The position numbers and the translations under genes were made by a program. DNA of 64,000 nucleotides from Gemmatimonadaceae bacterium (GTDB lineage: Bacteria; Gemmatimonadota; Gemmatimonadetes; Gemmatimonadales; Gemmatimonadaceae), in assembly GCA_020851035.1 (NCBI GenBank), contig JADZDM010000012.1, positions 62,001 through 126,000 of the forward strand, written 5' to 3'. This document shows positions 54,469-62,628 of this stretch, in pieces. Position 1 is the first letter of the stretch, and each line of letters begins with the position of its first letter. The notes under the pieces are model-generated. The model was not told the DNA's origin. It worked only from the letters and a program-made list of their open reading frames with translations, and made no database searches.

Positions 54469-56009
54469 GGATTCGTCTCGGTCTCGGTCGCCACACGGAG
54501 CGCCGGCGCCACCGGCGCCGGGTGTGTGTACGACGACAGGATGCCTGCAGTGAGCGTGATCCCGGTGCCGATCAGCACGTACCAGGGCCACGCGATGGTC
54601 GCGACGCCGCCCAGGGTGGGCGCGAGCGAGGGGACCCGGGAGATCAGCAGCTTCGCGAACACGATCACCGCCATGCAGGCGATGCCGACGCTCATGCCGG
54701 TGATGGCATCCCGCTGGTTCGCACGCTTCCAGAGCAGCGCGAGGGAGAAGCCGCCCACCAGCCCGCCGTGGGTGAAGCTCGCGATGCTCAGCGCCACCAC
54801 CACCACCGGCGCGCCCTGCTTGGGATAGAGCAGGGCACCGAAGGTGAGCAGCACCCCCCACGCGAGGGCGAAGAGCTTGCCGGTGCGCAGCGTGCCCGCA
54901 TCCTCGGCCTTCCGGCCGGTGAGCGGGAGGTAGATGTCGTGTGTCGTGGTCGCGGCGAGCGCGTTGATCGTGGCACTGTGCGTGCTCATCGTGGCCGCCA
55001 CGATCGCGGCGAGGATCAGCCCGAGCAGGCCGGAGGGCATCCGCTCGAGGATGAAGAGCGGGAAGATCTGGTCGCTGGCCTCGAACGCCTTGCCGCCGTA
55101 GTACACGTACAGCCCGAGCCCGATGCACAGGAACAGCGTGAACTGGGCGAACACCACGAACCCGCTGGCGATGAGGGCGCGCTGCGCATCCTTGAGCCCG
55201 CGGCTGGCCAGCAGGCGCTGCACGATGAGCTGGTCCGCGCCGTGCGACCCCATGGCCAGGAACGCCCCGCCGATCAGGCCGGCGAACACCGTGTGCGGGC
55301 GGTCGAAGCCGGTGTACCAGTCGATCGCCTGCAGCTTGCCCGAGGCGCCGGCGGTGGTGATGATCGTGCTCCAGCCGCCGTCGACGCTGCGGCCGAGAAG
55401 CACCAGCGCGCAGATCCCGCCGAAGATGTAGATGCCGGCCTGGATCATCTCGGTGTACACCACCGCGCGCATGCCACCCTTGTAGGTGTAGACCACCGTC
55501 AGCAGCCCGAGGACGAGGATCGCTGCCGGCATCACGTACTCCTTCGGCAGCGTGTCCCCGAGGATCAGCGCCACCGGGATCGCGGTCGCGAAGATGCGCA
55601 CGCTGTCGGCGACGGCCCGCGTCGCCATGAACACCACACTCGTGAACCGGCGCGTCTCGGGGCCGAACCGCTTCTCGAACAGCGCGTAGGCGGTCACCAG
55701 CTCGCCGGCGAAGTACTTCGGCAGCAGTACGTAGGCCACCACGAAGCGCCCGATGATGTAGCCGGCCACGACCTGCAGGAACCCGAGGTTCCCGATGTAG
55801 CTCAGGCCCGGGATGCTGATGAACGTGAGCGCGCTCGTCTCGCTCGCCACCACGCTGAAGAGGATCCCCCACCAGGGGATGGCGTGGCTGGCCACGAAGT
55901 AGTCCTTGGCGTCCTTCTGCTTGCCACCGAGCCAGAGCCCGAGGCCCGTCGTCCCGACGAGGTAGGCCACGAGCACCAGCCCGTCGACCAGGGCGAATCC
56001 ACCTGACAT
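54465..56009 (-). CDS. Sodium:solute symporter, SSS family
   Basis: A 514-residue SSS-family transporter with about 13 helices. Signature stretches are ASETSALTFISIPGLSYIGN near residue 50 and MGSHGADQLIVQRLLASRGL near residue 254. TM1 begins LVDGLVLVAYLVGTTGLGLW. It takes up an organic solute with Na+. The neighbours (GlcNAc kinase, NagB fusion, GH3 hexosaminidase) point to an amino sugar such as GlcNAc or a related product, but SSS substrates cannot be read from sequence alone. It starts 15 bases downstream of the nagB fusion gene on the same strand. Confidence 0.88.
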   Translation of the reverse strand: MSGGFALVDGLVLVAYLVGTTGLGLWLGGKQKDAKDYFVASHAIPWWGILFSVVASETSALTFISIPGLSYIGNLGFLQVVAGYIIGRFVVAYVLLPKYFAGELVTAYALFEKRFGPETRRFTSVVFMATRAVADSVRIFATAIPVALILGDTLPKEYVMPAAILVLGLLTVVYTYKGGMRAVVYTEMIQAGIYIFGGICALVLLGRSVDGGWSTIITTAGASGKLQAIDWYTGFDRPHTVFAGLIGGAFLAMGSHGADQLIVQRLLASRGLKDAQRALIASGFVVFAQFTLFLCIGLGLYVYYGGKAFEASDQIFPLFILERMPSGLLGLILAAIVAATMSTHSATINALAATTTHDIYLPLTGRKAEDAGTLRTGKLFALAWGVLLTFGALLYPKQGAPVVVVALSIASFTHGGLVGGFSLALLWKRANQRDAITGMSVGIACMAVIVFAKLLISRVPSLAPTLGGVATIAWPWYVLIGTGITLTAGILSSYTHPAPVAPALRVATETETNP

Positions 56010-56024
56010 CAGGCCACGCCGGTG

Positions 56025-57887
56025 TTATTCGACAACGTACGCCTCCATGGCGAAGTATTCGGCCAGGCCGAGTCGGTTGAGCTGTGCCGCGGTGTCGGTG
56101 TTGCGGTCCTGCACCCGCTGCCAGAACTCACGGTCGTCCTGGCCGGGGAATGGCGCCGAGTCCTTCTGCGACTGGTGCTTGAAGATCGCCTGGATCTTGA
56201 GGCGCAGTTCCTCCTGGCTCAGCGGCACGAGCACCGTCGCCTCGGTCACCGGCCACTCCTGCCACGCCCCGCGATACAGCCATACCTCGGGACGGGGGTG
56301 CCCAAGTGCCACGTACTCCGCCAGCGCCGCATCGATCGCCTCCTTGCACATCCGGTGCGTGCCGTGCGGGTCGCTCAGGTCGCCCGCCACGAACACCACC
56401 TCCGGGTGGAACTCCTCCAGGAGGTCGCGCACGATGCGCACGTCAGCGGCACCGATGGGATCCTTGCGCACCTTCCCCGTCTGGTAGAAGGGCAGGTCGA
56501 GGAAGCGGGCGTTGTCCCGCGTCAGGCCCACCACCTCCAGCCCACCCACGGCCTCGGTCTCGCGGATGATCCGCTTGATGTCCTGGACCGCCGCCACGTC
56601 CACGTCGCCCGGGCGCTTCGACGCCAGCGCCCCGAACAGGCTGATCGCGAACTCGCGCACCTCCGGGCCCCGCAGCGCCGCCGGCGTGGTGGCCTCCGTG
56701 GTCCGCGCACCCATCCGCACGAGGAAGTCGAGGTGGCGACGCACGTCGTGGTCGAACACCGCGATGTTCCCACTCGTCATGTACGCCACCACCAGCGAGT
56801 TCTCGTTCTCCACCATCTTCCGCAGGATGCCGCCCATCGAGATCACGTCGTCGTCCGGGTGCGGCGAGAAGCAGATCACGCGCTTGTGCCGGTGCAGCTT
56901 GCTCCGTCCGCGGATCCGCGCGCCGAGCGAGTTGAACACGAAGCCGTTGATCCCGCCGGGCGTGCCATATGCCGCCACCAGTGACGACAGCCGGTGCTCC
57001 GCATAGTCCGACTGCGTGAGCTTGAGGATCGCGCGGCCCACCGTCGTCGACAGCCAGACCACCGCCCGCACCGCGAGCGACTCGGTCCACGTGACTTCGT
57101 CCACCAGCCACGGCGTGGCGATCCGCGTCAGGTCCGCCGCCGCCGCCCCGTCGAGGTAGAACGTGGTGTTCGGGTGGTCCTGCAGGAACGTCGCGGCCAC
57201 CTCGAGGTCGATCGGCCCCTCCACCGCGCGGCGCACGATCGACGCCTTGTGCTCCCCGGTTGCCAGGATCGCCACCTCCCGCGCGTCGAGGATCGTGGCC
57301 ACGCCCATCGTGATCGCCTCGCGCGGCACGTGCGGCTCGCCGAAGAAGTCGGCCGACGCGTCCTTCCGCGTCACCGCGTCGAGGGTCACCAGCCGGGTGC
57401 GGCTGTCGCGGCCGGACCCGGGCTCGTTGAAGCCGATGTGGCCGGTCTTGCCGATGCCGAGCAGCTGGAAGTCGATGCCACCGGCCGCCACGATCGCGGC
57501 CTCGTACGCGGCACACGCCGCGGCCACGTCGTCGCGCGCCAGCGTGCCGGGCGGGAGGTGCACCTGCGAGGCCGGGATGTCGATGTGCGAGAAGAAATTC
57601 TCCCACATGAACCGGTGGTACGCATGGATCGAGTCCGGCGCCATCGGCCAGTACTCGTCCAGGTTGAACGTCTCGACGTGCGCGAAACTGAGCCCGGCGG
57701 TGCGATGGCGGCGGATCAGCTCCCGGTAGACGCCGATCGGCGTCGAGCCGGTGGCCAGCCCGAGCACCGTGCGGCGTCCGGCCGCCCCGTTCGCGCGCAT
57801 GAGCGCCTCGATGCGGTCGGCCACGCGAACGGAGAGCGCGTCGGGATCGTCGCTGATGACGGTCGGGATCTTCTCTGGGTTCTGCAT
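56025..57887 (-). CDS. nagB: Glucosamine-6-phosphate deaminase fused to a PIG-L deacetylase-like domain
   Basis: A 620-residue two-domain protein. Residues 1-285 are a NagB deaminase/isomerase that turns glucosamine-6-phosphate into fructose-6-phosphate and ammonia: GLATGSTPIGVYREL, the catalytic aspartate in FNLDEYWPM, and GIGKTGHIGFNEPGS with the active-site histidine. Residues about 335-600 are a PIG-L/LmbE-type zinc deacetylase domain with CFSPHPDDDVISMGG (the metal His-Asp-Asp) and GDLSDPHGTHRMC (third ligand). Both halves keep their catalytic residues. Similar NagB-PIG-L fusions are known in Bacteroidetes. The second domain may deacetylate GlcNAc-6-phosphate or a related compound. It lies in the GlcNAc uptake and kinase operon. 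Confidence 0.92.
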   Translation of the reverse strand: MQNPEKIPTVISDDPDALSVRVADRIEALMRANGAAGRRTVLGLATGSTPIGVYRELIRRHRTAGLSFAHVETFNLDEYWPMAPDSIHAYHRFMWENFFSHIDIPASQVHLPPGTLARDDVAAACAAYEAAIVAAGGIDFQLLGIGKTGHIGFNEPGSGRDSRTRLVTLDAVTRKDASADFFGEPHVPREAITMGVATILDAREVAILATGEHKASIVRRAVEGPIDLEVAATFLQDHPNTTFYLDGAAAADLTRIATPWLVDEVTWTESLAVRAVVWLSTTVGRAILKLTQSDYAEHRLSSLVAAYGTPGGINGFVFNSLGARIRGRSKLHRHKRVICFSPHPDDDVISMGGILRKMVENENSLVVAYMTSGNIAVFDHDVRRHLDFLVRMGARTTEATTPAALRGPEVREFAISLFGALASKRPGDVDVAAVQDIKRIIRETEAVGGLEVVGLTRDNARFLDLPFYQTGKVRKDPIGAADVRIVRDLLEEFHPEVVFVAGDLSDPHGTHRMCKEAIDAALAEYVALGHPRPEVWLYRGAWQEWPVTEATVLVPLSQEELRLKIQAIFKHQSQKDSAPFPGQDDREFWQRVQDRNTDTAAQLNRLGLAEYFAMEAYVVE

Positions 57888-57950
57888 ACGTCCGGCAAGC
57901 TAATCGGACGCGCGCGTGCAGCCCGCGCGACGCCGGTGCCGGAAACAGGA

Positions 57951-57975
57951 AAGGCGGCCCCGTTCGGGACCGCCC
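57951..57975 (-). terminator. Rho-independent terminator after erpA
   Basis: Read on the minus strand, GGCGGTCCC and GGGGCCGCC form a stem with one mismatch and a GAAC loop, followed by TTTCCTGTTT. It lies between erpA and the nagB fusion gene, so the latter probably has its own promoter in the remaining bases. Confidence 0.75.
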
Positions 57976-57999
57976 TCCTGCATCGCGCGCGTGCGGCGC

Positions 58000-58356
58000 T
58001 TACGCCGAGAACGACGACCCGCAACCGCAGCCACCGGTCGCATTCGGGTTCTTGAACGTGAAGCCCGACCCCTGCATCGACGTGGTGTAGTCGATCATCA
58101 CGCCGTTCAGATACTGCAGCGAGAAGGGGTCCACGAACACCTGGAACCCATCCTGCGCCAGCAGCGTGTCATCCTCGGCCGGCTTGTCCTCGATCAGCAG
58201 GGAGTACTTGAACCCGCTGCACCCGCCGGGCTGCACAGCGACACGCAGGCCGCCGACGGTGGGATCCACCGACTCGGCTTCGAGGAACTTCTTCACCTCG
58301 ACCGTCGCGGCGGACGAAATGGTGAGCAGCACATCTGGCGTCTGCATCGTGCTCAT
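58000..58356 (-). CDS. erpA: A-type iron-sulfur carrier protein (ErpA/IscA/HesB family)
   Basis: A 118-residue Fe-S cluster carrier that delivers clusters to client proteins. It has the three family cysteines: one in QPGGCSGFKYSL (near residue 45) and the C-terminal pair in NATGGCGCGSSF. The TVGGLRVAVQPGGCSG block and the terminal CGCG place it with ErpA/HesB proteins. The start is supported by a strong GGAGGA ribosome site six bases upstream. It is monocistronic, bounded by a terminator, and metabolically unrelated to the flanking amino-sugar genes. It could supply Fe-S enzymes such as those of alternative complex III. Confidence 0.94.
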   Translation of the reverse strand: MSTMQTPDVLLTISSAATVEVKKFLEAESVDPTVGGLRVAVQPGGCSGFKYSLLIEDKPAEDDTLLAQDGFQVFVDPFSLQYLNGVMIDYTTSMQGSGFTFKNPNATGGCGCGSSFSA

Positions 58357-58488
58357 GCGACTTCCTCCGAAATGAGGGTCAGGGAATCCCGACCGGAATA
58401 CTCCGCAATTTAAGCCGGCATGGGCCGGAGGGAAGGACTGCCCCAGCTTACCGGCGGAGCCCGCCGCGGGACAGGGCCGCCGGCCTGC

Positions 58489-59703
58489 TCAGCGCGTCCC
58501 CGGCAGGGCGCGCGCGGCGGCGCCGTCCACCGCGCCCGACACGGCGTCGGCGAGCGCCACCCGCACGCCACCGATCCGGGTGTTCTGGCGCGACGGGTTG
58601 ACGCGGTTGGTGAGCAGGATCACGAAGAGGTCGCGCGCCGGGTCGATCCAGATCGACGTGCCCGTGAACCCGGTGTGGCCGAAGGCGCGGGCGGAGAGGC
58701 GATGGCCCGCCGAATTCGACCCGGTCGGTGTCTCCCAGCCCAGCGCACGCCGGCTCAGGCTCGTGTCCTGGACGCGGGTGAACTGCGCAACCGTCCGCGC
58801 CGTGGCCAGACGGACGCCGTCGAGCGTCCCGCGGTTCAGCCACATCCGGGCCACCCGCGCCAGGTCCTGCCCGGTCGCGAAGAGGCCGGCGTGCCCGCTC
58901 ACGCCGTCGAAGCGCGAGGCGTTCTCGTCGTGCACCTCACCGCGGAGCTGTCGCTGCCGCCACGGGTCGTACTCGGTCGGGGCGATCCGCGCGAGCGCCG
59001 ACGCCGGCGGCAGGAACCGGGTGTCGGCCAGGCGGAGCGGCCGGGCGACCAGCGCCTGGAACGCGCTGTCCAGCCGCATCCCGGTCAGTCGCTCGGCCAC
59101 CAGGCCGAGCAGCATGAAGTTCATGTCGCTGTAGAGATAGCGCGTGCCCGGCGGCACCTGGGGGCCTACCAGCAGCAGCTGCGCCCTAGCATCGGCCTGG
59201 TCGGTGGCCTCCTTGTAGAACGGGCGCCACGCCGCCAGCCCGCTGCTGTGCGTGAGCAGGTGCCGGATGGTGATCGTGCGCGCGCCGTCGCCACGCCACT
59301 CGGGGAGATAGCGCACCACCGGCGCGTCCAGCGCCACGCGGCCGCGGTCCACCAGCGTGAGCATCAGTGACGTCGTGGCGACGATCTTCGTGAGCGACGC
59401 GAGGTCGTAGATCGTGGTGGCGTCGGGACGGGTGGAGTCGGTCACGTCCAGTCGGCCCACGCCGAGCGACGCGATGATGCCCGCGCGTGTGCCGACGATC
59501 GCCACGCCGCCGGGGAAGGCGCTGTCCGACATCGCGCGCCCGAGCACGGCACGCAGCGAGTCCTGCACGCGTGCGCTGACCGAGGGCGCCGGTCCGGCGG
59601 GCGGCGTGGGTGGCGACAGCTCCGCGCCTTGCGCCTGTAGCGCGGTCCCCGTCAGCAGCCGGCATGCCAGCGCCAGCACCAGAGTGCGTTGCGGCAGGCT
59701 CAT
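58489..59703 (-). CDS. Secreted serine hydrolase, class C beta-lactamase fold
   Basis: A 404-residue protein with a signal peptide (1-25, LVLALACRLLTGTALQAQ). The penicillin-binding/beta-lactamase-fold motifs are in order: SLTK (about residue 104, the nucleophile and its lysine), YSD (about 191) and HTG (about 344, GHTGFTG). This group includes esterases, D-aminopeptidases and peptidases, and resistance activity is not implied. It overlaps the GH3 gene upstream (ATGA). In Bacteroidetes a GH3 and such a serine hydrolase are often fused in one protein, so these two may work together on cell-wall fragments. Confidence 0.87.
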   Translation of the reverse strand: MSLPQRTLVLALACRLLTGTALQAQGAELSPPTPPAGPAPSVSARVQDSLRAVLGRAMSDSAFPGGVAIVGTRAGIIASLGVGRLDVTDSTRPDATTIYDLASLTKIVATTSLMLTLVDRGRVALDAPVVRYLPEWRGDGARTITIRHLLTHSSGLAAWRPFYKEATDQADARAQLLLVGPQVPPGTRYLYSDMNFMLLGLVAERLTGMRLDSAFQALVARPLRLADTRFLPPASALARIAPTEYDPWRQRQLRGEVHDENASRFDGVSGHAGLFATGQDLARVARMWLNRGTLDGVRLATARTVAQFTRVQDTSLSRRALGWETPTGSNSAGHRLSARAFGHTGFTGTSIWIDPARDLFVILLTNRVNPSRQNTRIGGVRVALADAVSGAVDGAAARALPGTR

Positions 59704-61544
59704 CGGGTGCCTCCGGTGGCGGTGAGTCCATCATTGCGCGAGAAGATGCCCGGCAACGTGACCGGTGACCTGCCGGCGAAGTTCCCGCGGAACAGCGCTC
59801 GCGCCGCCGCCCGCTCCGGTCCCTCGCCCACGCTGAACGTCGCCATGTACGCCTCGATGTCGGGGAACTGGCCGATCACGTACGGATTGCCTGCTGCCAC
59901 CACGATCGGCTGGAGCTGCGACGCGATCCGTCGCACCCACGCCGCGAACGGTTCCACGATCGCGACGCGACCGGCCCCCTCCACCCGCCGCACCACGGTC
60001 ACGATCACCAGCCGGCCGCGGCGCGACCGGCGGGTGATGGAGTCGAGCGCCTCGCGCGTGGTCTGCGGGCCCACCCGGTACACCGTCACGCGCCCGCGCG
60101 AGCGGAACTCGGTGGTGAAGGCGTTCCCGCCGCCGATCTCGGTCTCGGGAGCGTAGACCACCAGCTGCATCGGGCCGCGTGCGGGGTCCAGCGGGAGCTG
60201 GTGCGCCTGGTCGCGCAGCACCGTCACCGCGCGCGTGGCGATGTCGCTGGCGACGGCCCGGTGACTGGTGATGCCCACCACCGCGCGGAGCGAGTCCAGC
60301 GAGACCTGGCGGCCGGCATGCAGCCCCACCCGCGCCTTCATCTCGAGGTTCTTGCGCGCCGCGGCATCGAGCAGTGCGGCGAACGCCGTGTCCGCTGCAG
60401 CGCGGGCCGTGAGTGCGTCGAGCACCGGCGCCACGTCGGCGGGCTTGAGCAGCACCTCGGCGCCCGCCTGCACAGACCGGATCGCGATCTCCTCCTGCGA
60501 GAACATCCGAGCCACGCCCTGCATGGTGAGCGCGTCGGTGATGGTGAGGCCGCGGAACTGCAGCGAGTCGCGCAGCTCGTCAGTGAGCACGCGTCGCTGG
60601 AGCGTGGCGGGCAGGGCATCCCCCATCCACGTCGGGTTGCTGATGTGCGCCGACATCACCGCCGCCGCACCCGCGTCGATGGCGGCGCGGAAGGGCCGCA
60701 GCTCCACGCTGTCGAGGTGGGCGTGCGTGAGGTGCACCACGGGCAGCGCGTTGTGCGAGTCGGTCTCCGTGTCACCATGACCGGGGAAGTGCTTCACCGT
60801 GGCCAGCGCGCCACCGTCCTGCACGCCGCGGGTGAACGCCGCGGCCAGTGCGGCCACGCTCGCCGGGTCCTCGCCGAACGACCGGACGTTGATGACGGGG
60901 TTGGCGGCATTGTTGTTCACGTCAGCCACGGGGGCGTACGCGAGGTGGATGCCGATGGCCCGCGACTCGCGCCCGGTGACGAGGCCCGCCTGGTAGGCCA
61001 GGGCGGTGTCGCCGGTCGCCCCGATGGCCATGGCGGTTGGCAGCACGGTGGCGCCACCGGCACGGATCATCGACGGGATGAAGAGCCCGCCCTCCAGCCG
61101 GCCGATCGACGGCTCGACGTCGCACCCCACCAGCAGCGGCACCCGGGCCATCGCCTGGAGCGTGTTCAGCTTGGCCGCGATCTCGATCGGAGAGCCGACG
61201 GACATGAGGATGCCGCCGATCCCGTCCTGACGCACCCATCTGGCGGTCGTGGCGAAGGCGCTGTCGGTCTCACTCTCGTAGTCCCCCACCAGCCACACGT
61301 GGATGAGCTGGGCAGCCCGTTCGCGAGGTGACAGCGTCCGCAGGGTGCTGTCCACCCACCGCCGTGCTGCCGGGCTCAGCGCCACGCGCGGGTCGCGGGA
61401 TTCCGGCGGCAGCGTGAACTCGCGGGATACGGCTGGGTACGCCAACTGCCGCAGCGAGCCCGGCAATGACGCCGAGTGGCTGCGGCCCTGCAGCGGCAGA
61501 ACAGCGAGCGCGGCCGTGAGGCCGGCCAGGGCGAACACGCGCAT
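59700..61544 (-). CDS. Secreted GH3 beta-N-acetylhexosaminidase, NagZ-like
   Basis: A 614-residue family 3 glycoside hydrolase with an N-terminal signal (about 1-27). The catalytic TIM barrel (about 65-390) contains ATVKHFPGHGDTETDSHN (about 257), whose Asp-His pair is the general acid/base dyad of NagZ-type enzymes. The nucleophile region is GLTITDALTMQG (about 340). A GH3 C-terminal domain (about 425-600) follows, which short NagZ proteins lack. It probably removes terminal beta-GlcNAc from muropeptides or chitin fragments outside the cytoplasm. The start is at ATG 61544. Confidence 0.9.
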   Translation of the reverse strand: MRVFALAGLTAALAVLPLQGRSHSASLPGSLRQLAYPAVSREFTLPPESRDPRVALSPAARRWVDSTLRTLSPRERAAQLIHVWLVGDYESETDSAFATTARWVRQDGIGGILMSVGSPIEIAAKLNTLQAMARVPLLVGCDVEPSIGRLEGGLFIPSMIRAGGATVLPTAMAIGATGDTALAYQAGLVTGRESRAIGIHLAYAPVADVNNNAANPVINVRSFGEDPASVAALAAAFTRGVQDGGALATVKHFPGHGDTETDSHNALPVVHLTHAHLDSVELRPFRAAIDAGAAAVMSAHISNPTWMGDALPATLQRRVLTDELRDSLQFRGLTITDALTMQGVARMFSQEEIAIRSVQAGAEVLLKPADVAPVLDALTARAAADTAFAALLDAAARKNLEMKARVGLHAGRQVSLDSLRAVVGITSHRAVASDIATRAVTVLRDQAHQLPLDPARGPMQLVVYAPETEIGGGNAFTTEFRSRGRVTVYRVGPQTTREALDSITRRSRRGRLVIVTVVRRVEGAGRVAIVEPFAAWVRRIASQLQPIVVAAGNPYVIGQFPDIEAYMATFSVGEGPERAAARALFRGNFAGRSPVTLPGIFSRNDGLTATGGTR

Positions 61545-61702
61545 GGAGACGGGTGCGGAAAAGGGGGGACCGGCCGGCGCGGCACTGCGGTCCGCGCCGG
61601 CGAGGACCGACAAGCCTAGCGAATGCAGCGCCGCGGGCGCACCCGTCCGTCGGCGGAGGGCGAAGTGGAGTTCACTCCGGGCGGGCGCGGCTGACGCTGC
61701 TG

Positions 61703-61732
61703 TTGCCGCGACTGTTCGCGGCTCCTTATCTT
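61703..61732 (+). promoter_or_regulatory. Promoter candidate for the leader and the phosphatidyltransferase gene
   Basis: TTGCCG (61703-61708) and TATCTT (61727-61732) are separated by 18 bases. Transcription would start near 61739, giving a leader of about 134 bases before the start codon at 61873. Confidence 0.45.
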
Positions 61733-61770
61733 GTTCTCCTGCATTGCTTTTTCGTGATGATGGCCCGCAC

Positions 61771-61807
61771 CCCTCACGGCGGAGAAGCCGTGGGGCTTTC
61801 TTTTTCT
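61771..61807 (+). terminator. Terminator hairpin inside the leader
   Basis: A 9-base stem (61772-61780 with 61787-61795, one G-T wobble) with a GGAGAA loop is followed by CTTTCTTTTTCT. No gene is transcribed into it from upstream on this strand, so it would end a short RNA of about 65 bases starting near 61739, or act as an attenuator for the downstream gene. Confidence 0.65.
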
Positions 61808-61872
61808 CAGTCCCGTCCGTTGGGGTATTCATCCCCTGCGGCGACCCCTCACTCCACCCGACCACCACGGCC

Positions 61873-62595
61873 ATGCTCCTTGCGCTCTGGAATGCGATCA
61901 AGGCTGGCTACCTGCGTGTCATCGCGCCGGTGGCGGACCTGCTGGTGCGCCACCGCGTGAGTCCCAACCTGATCACGACGGTCGGCACGGTCTGCACGAT
62001 GGTCGCCGGCGGCATCTTCGCCAGCGGGCACATACGGACGGCGGGGTGGTTCATGGGACTGACCGCCCTGTTCGACGTGCTCGACGGCACCGTGGCCCGT
62101 CGCACCGGCCGCAGCACGGTGTTCGGGGCGTTCTACGACTCGACCCTCGATCGCGTGGCCGACGGCTTCGTGCTCGGCGGGCTGGCCGTGTTCTACGGCA
62201 TGAACGCCACCCATCGCAGCCCGGTGATGCTCGCGATCACGATTGCAGGGCTGATCGGCACCTTCCTGACCTCGTACACCCGCGCCCGCGCCGAGTCGCT
62301 CGGTCTGGATGCGAAGGTCGGCATCATGCAGCGCCCCGAGCGTGTGGCGCTGCTGTCGGCCCCGCAGGCGTTCTTCGGGCTGGCACTGGATGGCTGGGTG
62401 CTCGCCGGCATCGTCACCCTGCTCTCGGTGACGGCCTGGATCACGGCGGTGCAGCGCATCCTGTTCGTCTACAATGTCACCCGCGCGGCGGAGTTGGTCG
62501 GCGACGAATCGCCCTCGCCGCGTCCTGCTGGTGCCACGCCGTCCGCGTCGTCGGCGACGATGCCCGACGATGTCCCCGCTCCCTACGCGCCCTGA
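61873..62595 (+). CDS. CDP-alcohol phosphatidyltransferase (likely phosphatidylinositol-phosphate synthase type)
   Basis: A 240-residue membrane enzyme with about six helices that transfers a phosphatidyl group from CDP-diacylglycerol to an alcohol. The signature DG-x2-AR-x8-G-x3-D-x3-D is present as DVLDGTVARRTG (about residue 71) and GAFYDSTLDRVAD. The next gene makes inositol-1-phosphate, so this is plausibly a phosphatidylinositol-phosphate synthase, as in actinobacteria and Bacteroides. Glycerol-3-phosphate (PgsA-like) cannot be excluded from sequence alone. The C-terminal 25 residues are low-complexity. The start is ATG 61873. Confidence 0.85.
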   Translation: MLLALWNAIKAGYLRVIAPVADLLVRHRVSPNLITTVGTVCTMVAGGIFASGHIRTAGWFMGLTALFDVLDGTVARRTGRSTVFGAFYDSTLDRVADGFVLGGLAVFYGMNATHRSPVMLAITIAGLIGTFLTSYTRARAESLGLDAKVGIMQRPERVALLSAPQAFFGLALDGWVLAGIVTLLSVTAWITAVQRILFVYNVTRAAELVGDESPSPRPAGATPSASSATMPDDVPAPYAP

Positions 62596-62628
62596 CCGGC
62601 GTCGCACATTCCCCGGAGATTTCCCCAC

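Larger units (their letters stand above)
61545..61872. other. 328-base divergent intergenic region
   Basis: This gap separates the GH3 gene (minus) from the CDP-alcohol phosphatidyltransferase gene (plus). The plus-strand side contains a promoter candidate, a short leader and a terminator hairpin, listed separately. I see no convincing protein-coding frame in it, and no clear promoter boxes for the minus-strand gene. Confidence 0.6.

Noticed and set aside
58489-59703. Serine hydrolase read as an antibiotic-resistance beta-lactamase
   Set aside because: The fold and motifs are shared with many esterases and peptidases, and the overlap with a GH3 gene points to a cell-wall role.
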